64,000 bases of DNA, taken from contig NZ_QBDT01000001.1 of the NCBI RefSeq assembly GCF_004124325.1, positions 4,216,001 to 4,280,000 on the forward strand, written 5' to 3'. The position numbers and the translations under genes were made by a program. The notes under the pieces are model-generated. The model worked only from the letters and a program-made list of their open reading frames with translations, was not told the origin of the DNA and ran no database searches. The DNA is from Streptomyces sp. L2. GTDB lineage: Bacteria; Actinomycetota; Actinomycetes; Streptomycetales; Streptomycetaceae. Shown piece by piece: positions 1 through 7,324 of the stretch. Position 1 is the first letter of the stretch. Every line of letters begins with the position of its first letter.

Positions 1-2
1 CC

Positions 3-392
3 CTCACCCTCATCGACTGGGAGATGGCGCTGGTCGGCGACCCCCTCTACGACCTGGTCCGGCACATGCACCTCACCCCGACCCGGCCGGAGATCCGGGA
101 CCGCATGTTCCGCCGCTGGGAACGCACCCTGCCCGCCGGGCACACCCGCGACTGGCGGCACGACTGGCGGGTCTACCGCTGGATCGAGATCGTCCGCTCC
201 GCCTACGTCGACCTCGACCGCCTGGTCACCGGGGCCGGCCTGGACGCCCCCAATGTGCGCCGCGCCCTGGAGTCGTACGCGATGACCCTGGCCGCCGCCA
301 CCGCCTCCCTCGGCCTGGCCGCCCCGCGCCGCAACCAGCCGCACCCGCTGTGGCCGGCGGGCGCACGGCACGCGACGCCCGGCGGACCGTAG
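3..392 (+). CDS. Phosphotransferase (aminoglycoside phosphotransferase-like), C-terminal part
   Basis: The frame is open from the left window edge, so only the C-terminal ~129 residues are seen. The fragment opens with LTLIDWEMALVGDPLYDLVR, which fits the metal-binding aspartate and GDP..DL motif near the C-terminus of APH/choline-kinase-fold phosphotransferases. The rest is an alpha-helical tail rich in Arg and Trp. Such proteins phosphorylate small molecules with ATP, but the substrate cannot be told from this tail. The catalytic HGD motif lies outside the window. The stop is 9 bp before the start of the TetR gene, so the two may share a transcript. Confidence 0.75.
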   Translation, partial: LTLIDWEMALVGDPLYDLVRHMHLTPTRPEIRDRMFRRWERTLPAGHTRDWRHDWRVYRWIEIVRSAYVDLDRLVTGAGLDAPNVRRALESYAMTLAAATASLGLAAPRRNQPHPLWPAGARHATPGGP

Positions 393-401
393 GCTCGCCC
401 C

Positions 402-1085
402 ATGGGTGAGACGGCCATCGGCAGGACGGGCACGAGCAGCACAGGCACGGGCAGGACGGGCACGGGCGAGCCGGGCCTGCGCGAGCGCAAGAAGCAGCGG
501 ATGTACCAGGACGTGTCCGACATCGCCGTACGCCTGTTCCTGGAGCGCGGCTTCGACGCCGTGTCCGTGGCGGAGGTCGCCGCCGAGGCGGGCATCTCCA
601 AGCCGACGCTGTTCCGCTACTTCCCCGCCAAGGAAGACCTCGTCCTGCACCGCATCGCGGACCACGAGACGGAGGCCGCCCGGATCGTCACCGCGGCCCC
701 GGCCGGCCCGCTGGCCGCGCTGCGCCGCCACTTCCTCGACGGCCTCGACCGCGCCGACCCGGTCACCGGCCTCAACGACCACCCCCAGGTGCTCGCCTTC
801 CACACCCTGCTCTACGGCACCCCCGCCCTGGTCGCGCGGGCGTACGGCCACCTGGAGCGCTCGGAGGCCGCGCTCGCCGAGGCCCTCGGCGGCGACCTGG
901 ACGCCAGGCTGGCCGCCGGCCAGATCATCGCCGTCCAGCGGATCCTGGCGCAGGACAACTGGCGGCGGATCGCGGCGGGGGAGGCGGTGGAGGCCGTACG
1001 TCCGGACGCGGTGCGGGCGGCTGAGCGGGCCTTCGACCGCCTGGAGGCGGGCTTCCCGCACCTGACCGCTTCTGAAACTGGGTAA
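402..1085 (+). CDS. TetR/AcrR family transcriptional regulator
   Basis: A 227-residue protein with a Gly/Thr-rich N-terminal stretch of about 25 residues followed by a TetR-type helix-turn-helix (residues ~30-75). The core reads VSVAEVAAEAGISKPTLFRY, ending in the FPAKEDLV segment typical of the family. The C-terminal ligand-binding domain is unassigned. ATG at 402 is the first start after the upstream stop; an internal start after the low-complexity stretch is possible because no strong ribosome-binding site is seen. It lies 41 bp upstream of the HelD-like helicase on the same strand. An imperfect dyad overlaps its own stop codon in that gap, so it may control the helicase gene. Confidence 0.85.
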   Translation: MGETAIGRTGTSSTGTGRTGTGEPGLRERKKQRMYQDVSDIAVRLFLERGFDAVSVAEVAAEAGISKPTLFRYFPAKEDLVLHRIADHETEAARIVTAAPAGPLAALRRHFLDGLDRADPVTGLNDHPQVLAFHTLLYGTPALVARAYGHLERSEAALAEALGGDLDARLAAGQIIAVQRILAQDNWRRIAAGEAVEAVRPDAVRAAERAFDRLEAGFPHLTASETG

Positions 1086-1100
1086 CTAATTTAACTCAGT
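1077..1100. promoter_or_regulatory. Imperfect dyad before the HelD-like gene, candidate TetR operator
   Basis: ACTGGGT and ACTCAGT form inverted 7-bp arms (one mismatch) around an AT-rich centre in an otherwise very GC-rich region. The dyad covers the stop codon of the TetR gene and ends 26 bp before the helicase start. Dyad plus AT-richness suggest a promoter/operator; binding is inference. Confidence 0.3.
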
Positions 1101-1126
1101 CACGCTTTCTGGGTACGGTTGGCCTC

Positions 1127-3154
1127 ATGACGTCAAGCCCACCCGTTTCCCCCGCAGCAGCGCTCCGCACCGAACGCGCGTACCACGACACCTGCCGTGG
1201 CGCCCTCACCGCGATGGTCGACGGCGCCGCCCACCAGGTCGTCACCGGCGAGGACGTCTCCGCCTCCGGCGCCGACGCCGAGGTCCTCGGCTACCAGCTC
1301 CGCAGCCGCGCCAAGGCCCTGCGCGAACTCCCCCCGGGCCCCCTGTTCTTCGGCCGCCTGGACTTCACGGACACGGACCCCGAGCACGGCGGCCAGAGCT
1401 ACCACGTAGGCCGACTCCGCATCACCGAGGACCCGGCCGCCCCACCCCTCGTCGTCGACTGGCGGGCCCCCGTCTCCCGCGCCTTCTACCAGGCGAGCAC
1501 CCGGACGCCTCAGGGCGTCGAGGTACGGCGCCGGTTCGGCTGGGCCCCGGGCAGTCGTGGCGACTCCGCCGACCTGACCGGCCTGGAGGACGAGCACCTC
1601 GCCGGTGCCGGCGAGGACCGGGACGGGCCCGTCAGCGAGATCGTCACCCAGGAGATCGAACGCCCCCGCGTCGGCCCCATGCGGGACATCGCCGCCACCA
1701 TCCAGCCCGAGCAGGACGACCTCGTCCGGGCCGGCCTCGCCACCTCCGTCTGCGTCCAGGGCGCACCCGGCACCGGCAAGACCGCCGTCGGCCTGCACCG
1801 CGCCGCCTTCCTCCTCTACACCCACCCCCAGCGCATCCAGCGCTCCGGTCTGCTCATCCTCGGCCCCAACCGCACCTTCCTCTCCTACATCGCGGAGGTG
1901 CTGCCCGCCCTCGGCGAGACCAACGTCCGCCAGACCACGCTCCTCGACGAGATCGCCCGCCACCCGGCCACCGGCACCGACACTCCGTCCGCCGCGGCCC
2001 TCAAGCACGACCCGCGCATGGCCGAGGTGCTGCGCCGGGCCCTTTACGGGCGGGTCACGACCGACCGCGTCGCCGACCTCGCCGTGCCCGACGGCACCTA
2101 CCGCTGGCGGGTGTCCGCCGACACCCTGACCCGCATCGTCCAGGAGGTACGCGCCGAGCAGCCGCCGTACGCCATCGGCCGCGAGCGCGTCCGCACCCGG
2201 GTCGTACGACTCCTGCGGCAGCGGGCGGAGCGGCGCGCCGGAACCGTGCCGGCCGCCTGGGTCCGCCGGATCGAGCGGGCCCGGGCGCTGACCGACCAAT
2301 TGGACGTGGTGTGGCCGAAGGCGCGCCCGGAGGAGGTGCTCCACGAACTCCTCACGGACGCCGCCCGGTTGGCGCGGGCGGCCGACGGCCTGCTGGCCCC
2401 CGGCGAGCAGGCGGCACTGCAAGGGCACGCCCGCCCACCCCGCTCCTGCAAGTCCGCCCGCTGGTCACCCGCCGACCTCGTCCTCCTCGACGAGATCGCC
2501 GGACTGATCGAACACCCCGAGGGCTACGGCCACCTGGTCGTCGACGAGGCGCAGGACCTCTCCCCGATGGAGTGCCGGGCCATCGCCCGCCGCGCCGCCT
2601 TCGGCTCGCTGACCGTCCTCGGCGACCTGGCGCAGGGCACCACCCCCTGGGCGGCCCGCAGCTGGCAGGACCAGCTGCGTCACCTGGGCAAGCCGGACGC
2701 GCCGGTGATCCCGCTGACCACGGGCTTCCGCGTGCCGGCGGCCGTCCTGGACCTCGCCAACCGCCTGCTGGCCCGCCTGGGGGTGCCGGTCCCCGGCGCG
2801 ACCTCCCTCCGCCGTGACGGCGAACTGACCCTCCGCCCGACGGGCGACGTCATGACGGCAACCGTGACCGCCGTACGCGAAGCACTCGCCCACGAGGGCT
2901 CGATCGGAGTGGTGGCGGCGGACACCGAAGTGGGCGCACTGCAAGCGGCGTTGAAAGCCGCCCGAGTCGATGCACCCCGGGTCTCCGTCGTGCCCGCGAG
3001 CCTGGTGAAGGGCCTGGAGTACGACCACGTGATCGCCGTCGAACCGGCCGCCGTGGCCGAGGCGGAGGAACGCGGCGCACACCGGCTGTACGTCGTCCTC
3101 ACCCGAGCGGTCTCCCGCCTGGACGTGATCCACGCCAGACCCCTCCCGTTCTGA
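1127..3154 (+). CDS. HelD-like superfamily 1 helicase, RNA polymerase recycling factor
   Basis: A 675-residue UvrD/Rep-type SF1 ATPase. The Walker A motif GAPGTGKTAV lies at residues ~212-221 and the DEAQDL motif (Walker B) at ~472. A further Gln-containing helicase motif (GDLAQGTTPW) and C-terminal motif V/VI segments (VKGLEYDHVI, LYVVLTRA) are present. A ~200-residue N-terminal region before Walker A and a total length near 700 fit the actinobacterial HelD/HelR class. Those proteins bind RNA polymerase, release stalled or nucleic-acid-bound enzyme and in some cases give tolerance to rifamycins. A DNA-repair UvrD helicase is less likely, because the N-terminal half lacks a canonical Q-motif start. 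Whether it belongs to the rifampicin-protecting HelR subgroup cannot be decided here; no rifamycin-associated element was seen upstream. Confidence 0.85.
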   Translation: MTSSPPVSPAAALRTERAYHDTCRGALTAMVDGAAHQVVTGEDVSASGADAEVLGYQLRSRAKALRELPPGPLFFGRLDFTDTDPEHGGQSYHVGRLRITEDPAAPPLVVDWRAPVSRAFYQASTRTPQGVEVRRRFGWAPGSRGDSADLTGLEDEHLAGAGEDRDGPVSEIVTQEIERPRVGPMRDIAATIQPEQDDLVRAGLATSVCVQGAPGTGKTAVGLHRAAFLLYTHPQRIQRSGLLILGPNRTFLSYIAEVLPALGETNVRQTTLLDEIARHPATGTDTPSAAALKHDPRMAEVLRRALYGRVTTDRVADLAVPDGTYRWRVSADTLTRIVQEVRAEQPPYAIGRERVRTRVVRLLRQRAERRAGTVPAAWVRRIERARALTDQLDVVWPKARPEEVLHELLTDAARLARAADGLLAPGEQAALQGHARPPRSCKSARWSPADLVLLDEIAGLIEHPEGYGHLVVDEAQDLSPMECRAIARRAAFGSLTVLGDLAQGTTPWAARSWQDQLRHLGKPDAPVIPLTTGFRVPAAVLDLANRLLARLGVPVPGATSLRRDGELTLRPTGDVMTATVTAVREALAHEGSIGVVAADTEVGALQAALKAARVDAPRVSVVPASLVKGLEYDHVIAVEPAAVAEAEERGAHRLYVVLTRAVSRLDVIHARPLPF

Positions 3155-3157
3155 GGC

Positions 3158-3282
3158 TCAGCCACCCAGCAGCGGCACCAACTCCCGCTCCTCGTACTCC
3201 AGATGTGCCTCCAGTTCGCCCGCGAGCCGCTCCACCTCGGCCTGCGCGGCCGCCGCGTGTGGCGTCCGGTAGGTGGTGATGT
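3158..3282 (-). pseudogene. Hemerythrin (HHE) domain protein, C-terminal remnant
   Basis: About 40 residues ending LAGELEAHLEYEERELVPLLGG and a stop match the end of HHE-cation-binding proteins, where the H..EE..LVP helix carries iron ligands. Upstream of the AAAAQAEVERL helix the similarity stops in sequence with no start or preceding helices, so the gene is truncated. It is convergent with and 3 bp from the helicase stop, and is probably the edge of a deletion or replacement. Confidence 0.5.
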
Positions 3283-3541
3283 CGATCGATGGTTGGTCAC
3301 ATAACCGCCTCTTCCGGGCTCGGCCCACGACCCGCACGTTGTCGTGATCGGCCAGATCAAGTAGGGTCACCCGACGTGAACACCGGACCGGCGCTACGCC
3401 ACACACGGATTGGCCACCCGGTGGAGGGCTGATCACGCAGCGGGTGCGGAGAAGGCGCCCCCTCAGTTCGGCACGCGGACCTCCCAGTGCTCGTGCACCG
3501 CGAGTCCGTTTTTCGCATCGAACAATACTGAGGTCAGCCGA

Positions 3542-3916
3542 ATGACAGTCACGTTCAACCACACCATCATCGCTGCCAAGGACCGCCACGAGTCGGCCCG
3601 CTTCTTCCGAGAGCTGTTGGAACTGCCGGAAGCGCCTTCCTGGGGCCCGTTCACCAACATTCAGCTCGCCGATGGTGTGCTGCTGCAGTTCGCCGAGCCG
3701 CCGGTGGAGATCCAGATGCAGCATTACGCGTTCCTGATCGACGACGAGCTGTTCGATCGGGCGTACCGGCGGCTCTGTGACCAAGGCATCGAGCACTGGG
3801 CCGATCCCCAGATGCGACGCTCGGGCGAGATCAACAACGAGCACGGCGGCCGAGGCGTGTACTTCAAGGACCCCGGCGGCCACGCGATCGAGCTGATCAC
3901 CCGCCCATACCTGTAG
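3542..3916 (+). CDS. VOC (glyoxalase/bleomycin-resistance fold) protein
   Basis: A 124-residue single-domain VOC protein. It starts with the usual strand-helix MTVTFNHTIIAAKDRHESARFF and ends KDPGGHAIELITRPYL, where the Glu of HAIEL is a typical metal ligand. The protein is the length of one paired beta-alpha-beta-beta-beta unit set, so it should dimerise to form its site. The family includes dioxygenases, isomerases and antibiotic-binding proteins, and nothing here fixes the substrate. The start at 3542 gives the canonical N-terminus. It is a lone gene with decayed sequence on the left and a strong hairpin terminator on the right. Confidence 0.8.
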   Translation: MTVTFNHTIIAAKDRHESARFFRELLELPEAPSWGPFTNIQLADGVLLQFAEPPVEIQMQHYAFLIDDELFDRAYRRLCDQGIEHWADPQMRRSGEINNEHGGRGVYFKDPGGHAIELITRPYL

Positions 3917-3930
3917 CCGGGGCGGAGTCT

Positions 3931-3960
3931 GGTCGGGCACCCGAAATGTGGTGCCCGACC
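3931..3960. terminator. Perfect hairpin after the VOC gene
   Basis: GGTCGGGCACC and its exact reverse complement GGTGCCCGACC enclose an 8-base loop, 15 bp after the VOC stop. No U-run follows, as is common for streptomycete terminators. The 315 bp between it and the next gene start show no convincing gene. Confidence 0.7.
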
Positions 3961-4275
3961 AGGCAATCGGCTGAGCCGAAACCACGGTGAGCCAGCCGCA
4001 GCCGGGGCTGCCGGTGGCCAACTACGGGTCGACAAACCGGCCAGCGGCGATCCGGTGCGCGACGCAATGACCTGCACCTTCCAGTTCCGCAGCGCCAGAA
4101 CGGTGCGTCAGGTGCAGAGAGTTGGCGCCGGCCAATCCGGGCTTCGAGGTCGGCGACGCGGCGGTCTTGGAAGCGGAGGCTGGAGCGGGCGGCCTTGAGC
4201 CTTCCGTCGAGGGCGCGGATGCCGGCGATGAGCAAGGCCGACCCGGCAGTCATACCCCCACGCTACCGTCCGCCC

Positions 4276-4800
4276 ATGCCCCCTCACCACCGCGTTCCCC
4301 TCCTGTTCCTGGACGTCGACGGCCCCTTGATCCCCTTCGGTGCACCGAACACGTACCGCTACCCCCTGTACGATCCGCCGGCCCCCTCGCCCAGCCCCTC
4401 CCACTCGCACCCACTGCTGCGCCGCGTCGACCCCGCCCTGGGCCATCGCCTGACCGTGCTGGGCTGCGAGTTGGTGTGGGCGACGGCCTGGACGGACGAG
4501 GCGAACACCACGCTCTCCCCGTGGCTGGGGCTGCCCCCGCTTCCCGTCGTGCGATGGCCCGACGAGGACGAGCCTCCGGCCCTGCTCCACTGGAAGACCC
4601 GTCCCCTGTCGACCTGGGCGGCCGGCCGCCCCTTCATCTGGCTGGACGATGAACTCACCCACCACGACCAGGCCTGGGTCGCCGCCCACCACTCCGCCCC
4701 CGCCCTCCTCCACCGCGTCGACCACCGCTACGGCCTGACGGGTGAGGACTTCCGGACCGTGCGGGAGTGGCTGGACGCGGGTTCGTGGCAGGGAAGGTGA
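4276..4800 (+). CDS. HAD-like hydrolase domain protein
   Basis: A 174-residue protein beginning MPPHHRVPLLFLDVDGPLIP. The DVDG motif is the HAD motif I nucleophile (DxDG). ELVWATAWTDEAN supplies a motif-II-like Thr/Ala stretch, and FIWLDDELTHHDQ supplies the acidic DD pair of motif IV. The length and the absence of a cap domain fit the small HAD-domain proteins common in actinobacteria, probably phosphatases of unknown substrate. ATG 4276 puts motif I at the usual distance; in-frame upstream starts exist at 4231 and 4195 but would add unrelated residues. Confidence 0.75.
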   Translation: MPPHHRVPLLFLDVDGPLIPFGAPNTYRYPLYDPPAPSPSPSHSHPLLRRVDPALGHRLTVLGCELVWATAWTDEANTTLSPWLGLPPLPVVRWPDEDEPPALLHWKTRPLSTWAAGRPFIWLDDELTHHDQAWVAAHHSAPALLHRVDHRYGLTGEDFRTVREWLDAGSWQGR

Positions 4801-4824
4801 TGAGCGCCGGGGTGGCGAGGCGGC

Positions 4825-5307
4825 TCACAGTTGGTGGAGCCAGGCGTTGAGGAGTAGGGCTGCGAGGAGGGCGAGGGGAGGGGACAAGAACACGGGCCAG
4901 TTCGGGCGGCGTTCGCCGGGGGGTGGGGCGAGGGCTTGGTCGGCGGTGGCCGTGCCCCAGAGCGCGCCGATCGCGACCGCCACCACGGGTACGGCGACCA
5001 GGGCGTGCACCACCCAGGCCCCTATGAGGGTGGGGCCGCCCCATGAGTGCTGGTAGTCGTGCGCGTCGACCAGGGGGTACAGCAAGCCGTTGACCAGCCC
5101 CTGCCCCGCCAGCAGGGCCACGGCCCAGCCGAAGAGCCCGAGCGCGACACCGCAGCACGCTCGGAGTACTTGAACACCGCCGGGCTCACGGCCCCTTCCC
5201 GCCAACCTGCCGACGGACAGGGGGAGCAGGAGCATCCCCCTTCCCACACCCTGCCATACCGGAGGCCCACCGGCCCGACGCGTCCCGCGACGCTGATCCC
5301 TGTGCAT
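4825..5307 (-). CDS. Small integral membrane protein, function unknown
   Basis: Up to 160 residues with three hydrophobic segments: CCGVALGLFGWAVALLAGQG, WVVHALVAVPVVAVAIGALW and a C-terminal FLSPPLALLAALLLNAWL. The hydrophilic loop with LVDAHDYQHSWGG lies outside or between helices. The first 30 residues from ATG 5307 are Arg/Gly-rich and look untranslated, so the real start may be ATG 5235. I do not recognise a family. It is convergent with the HAD gene and downstream of the GNAT gene on the same strand. Confidence 0.6.
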   Translation of the reverse strand: MHRDQRRGTRRAGGPPVWQGVGRGMLLLPLSVGRLAGRGREPGGVQVLRACCGVALGLFGWAVALLAGQGLVNGLLYPLVDAHDYQHSWGGPTLIGAWVVHALVAVPVVAVAIGALWGTATADQALAPPPGERRPNWPVFLSPPLALLAALLLNAWLHQL

Positions 5308-5371
5308 ACTGACAGCGAATCAACCGCCGTCCGACGGCTCGATCGTGCCAGCACGAGGAAGCGGGTTCGGA

Positions 5372-6283
5372 TCATCCCCGGGGGCGGTTCAGCACCCGGT
5401 GATCGCCCGTCGGTACCGGTGGCAGGAAGTCGTAGACGGACCAGTCGGCGAGTGTCCGGTAGCCGAGGCGCTGGTAGAGGGCGTTGCTGGTGGGGTTGGC
5501 GAGGTCGGCGAACAGGACGACGTCCCTCGCGCCCGCGGCCAGCGCGGCCCGGCTCACCTCGGCCGTCACCGCACCCGCGTAACCATGGCCGCGGAGGTGG
5601 GCCGGGGTGTAGACGACGTCGACCTGGACCTGGCCGCTGATCAGCGGGTTCAGGCCCGCGACGGAGACGGGGGTGCCGTCCGGGGTCTCCCAGAGTGTGT
5701 ACCGCTTGTCGGCGAAGCGGGTGCCGGCCCACGTGCCGGCGTCGATGCGGACGTCCTCCCCCACGGCCCTGGCGAACTCACCGCACCAGAACATGACGTC
5801 ATCGAGGTCCTCTTCGCCCAGGACGCGGCCCCGGCCCGCCGGCATCGGCTCCGGCGGGGTGAGCGTGCCGAGGCGGTACAGGCGGAGCCGGGTGTCGCGG
5901 AGCCTCGCCACCACTCCGGTGTGCCGCCGCCAGGCCTCGGCGAACGTGGTGGCCGTGCCGTGGTCCGCGCTGACTCGGGACAGCGGGCGGCCGAGGGCGG
6001 CCAGCCGGGCGGCGAGGGAGTCGGCCTGTTCGGCGTCGAGCGGGGAGAGGCCCAGGGCCCCGGGGGTGAGCCGGTAGAACGTGGCCCGCACCCGCCCCGC
6101 CCGCTCCAGCACTCCGAACAGCGGCACTTCGGGCCCGTACGCCCCCGGCCCCCGCACGCGCACCCTCTCCGTCAGGGTCAACTGCATGACGTGCGCCCCG
6201 GGCCGCGACCGAAGAAAGCCTCCGGCCCGGCCGAGAAACTCGTCGACGTCTTCCGTGAGACACCAGTCATCATCCAGCCGCAT
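5372..6283 (-). CDS. GNAT family N-acetyltransferase
   Basis: A 303-residue protein with a C-terminal GNAT domain. VDVVYTPAHLRGHGYAGAVTAE contains the acetyl-CoA-binding R-G-x-G-x-A loop, followed by DVVLFADLANPTSNALYQRLGY, the family's strand-helix with the conserved N..ALYQRLGY. The N-terminal half (~170 residues) resembles a degenerate second GNAT-like domain, giving the two-domain layout of actinobacterial GNATs related to mycothiol synthase. It transfers acetyl to an unknown amine. ATG 6283 is the only start giving the full length. The upstream gene space holds a broken LysR gene. Confidence 0.8.
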   Translation of the reverse strand: MRLDDDWCLTEDVDEFLGRAGGFLRSRPGAHVMQLTLTERVRVRGPGAYGPEVPLFGVLERAGRVRATFYRLTPGALGLSPLDAEQADSLAARLAALGRPLSRVSADHGTATTFAEAWRRHTGVVARLRDTRLRLYRLGTLTPPEPMPAGRGRVLGEEDLDDVMFWCGEFARAVGEDVRIDAGTWAGTRFADKRYTLWETPDGTPVSVAGLNPLISGQVQVDVVYTPAHLRGHGYAGAVTAEVSRAALAAGARDVVLFADLANPTSNALYQRLGYRTLADWSVYDFLPPVPTGDHRVLNRPRG

Positions 6284-6314
6284 GCCTCATCCTTCCCCAC
6301 ACCGAGGCTGCGAC

Positions 6315-6509
6315 TCAGCGCCGGTGCGCGGCCGTCGCCGTCTCGGCGAAGGATCGGATCAACGGGTCGGCGTCGCCCTCGTTCCACGCCGCCACCACAC
6401 GGCTCGGTGCCGTGTCCGTCAGCGGTACGACGGTCAGAGCGGCCGGCAGGTCGTGGTGGCCTCGCGGGGTCAGGCCGATCGTGCCGTTCCACCGGACGGC
6501 TGCACGCAT
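6315..6509 (-). pseudogene. LysR-type regulator, C-terminal remnant
   Basis: Roughly 60 residues with GLTPRGHHDLPAALTVVPLTD and ...RVVAAWNEGDADPLIRSFAE match the last strands and helix of the LysR substrate-binding domain (PL.D....V.LAWR.GD.. PLIR.F). No DNA-binding domain or upstream continuation exists before the neighbouring TetR gene's stop, so more than 80 percent of the gene is missing. I read it as a deletion relic. Confidence 0.55.
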
Positions 6510-6571
6510 TCCTGCACGGCGCGCACCACGGGCCCCTCACACGGGCTACGGGGACCCCGTCTGACCGCCGG

Positions 6572-7252
6572 TCAGGCGAGCCTGGCGGCCACCGCGTCCA
6601 GGACCCAGTCCAGGCCGGTCGTGAAGGAGGTCTCGGCGTCCACGTGCCTGCCGTCGTGCACGGCCTTGGCCAGGGCCGGGAAGCGGCCGGTGTCGAGCAT
6701 CCTCGTCACGTGCGGACCGTGGGCGCGCTGCCAGTCGAGCTTGGAGAGGCCGGTGGCGCGCTCGGCGCGCAGGTTCGCGATCTCGCGCCGGACCGCGCCG
6801 GTGACGTACGCGCTGACGGTCTCCACGGCGCGCATGACGGTGTCGACGCCGGCGAGACCGTCGAGGGCGGCCAGCTTGGCCTCGGTCACGGCGAGGCCGT
6901 TCGGGCCCAGGGTCGGGCGGCCGCCGAGCAGGTCGGCGAGCCATTCGTGGCGGAGGGCCGCCTGCCGGGTCCGGTGGGCGAGGACGCGGAGCGCGTCCCG
7001 CCAGTCACCGGGCCGTTCCTCGGGGAGGATCTCGCCCTGCACCTCGTCCACCATGAGGTCGAACAGCTCTTCCTTGGTGGCGATGTAGCCGTAGAGCCGC
7101 ATCGGACCGGCGTTCAGACGGGCGGCGACCTTGCGCAACGACACCGCCTCCAGCCCGCCCTCGTCCGCGAGAGCGACGGCGGCGGCGACGATCCGCTCCC
7201 GGTCGAGCGGCACCGGGCGACTCGGCGGCTCCGGCCGGTCCCACACAGTCAT
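6572..7252 (-). CDS. TetR/AcrR family regulator, divergent from the FAD monooxygenase
   Basis: A 226-residue protein. The helix-turn-helix spans residues ~18-65 (RIVAAAVALADEGGLEAVSL, then RKVAARLNAGPMRLYGYIATKEEL). The C-terminus fits the TetR_C_1 type found in regulators next to TetX-like monooxygenases. ATG 7252 was chosen; alternatives at 7267 and 7297 add residues not seen in typical members. The gene is divergent from the FAD monooxygenase with a ~70-bp gap that contains an imperfect TACA..TGTA dyad, so it probably represses that gene and itself in response to the enzyme's substrate. Confidence 0.85.
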   Translation of the reverse strand: MTVWDRPEPPSRPVPLDRERIVAAAVALADEGGLEAVSLRKVAARLNAGPMRLYGYIATKEELFDLMVDEVQGEILPEERPGDWRDALRVLAHRTRQAALRHEWLADLLGGRPTLGPNGLAVTEAKLAALDGLAGVDTVMRAVETVSAYVTGAVRREIANLRAERATGLSKLDWQRAHGPHVTRMLDTGRFPALAKAVHDGRHVDAETSFTTGLDWVLDAVAARLA

Positions 7253-7286
7253 GTCCGCACCGTCCATACCGTCTACGCCGTTTCTG

Positions 7287-7324
7287 TTGCGAGGCATCGT
7301 ACAAGGGCAATACGGTGTATCGAC
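7287..7324 (+). promoter_or_regulatory. Promoter/operator of the FAD monooxygenase
   Basis: TTGCGA (7287-7292) and TACGGT (7311-7316) are 18 bp apart, as -35/-10 elements for the monooxygenase, and would give a leaderless or nearly leaderless transcript from about 7323. TACA (7300) and TGTA (7316-7319) form the outer arms of a 20-bp imperfect dyad within the spacer, a plausible TetR operator. Confidence 0.4.

Noticed and set aside
3463..3540. Minus-strand string ending KNGLAVHEHWEVRVPN and a stop
   Set aside because: It reads like a protein C-terminus but is too short to identify and has no upstream continuation; mentioned only as part of the relic zone.
3917..4253. Minus-strand frame starting MTAGSALLIAGIRALDGRLK
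   Set aside because: The first ~40 residues look helical, but the rest is shadow-like and overlaps the hairpin terminator; no family or ribosome-binding support.
5345..7324. A 1055-codon open frame on the plus strand running through the GNAT and TetR genes into the FAD monooxygenase
   Set aside because: The first two thirds are antisense to well-supported minus-strand genes and have the Arg/Gly/Pro composition of a shadow frame; only the part from 7325 is a recognisable protein.
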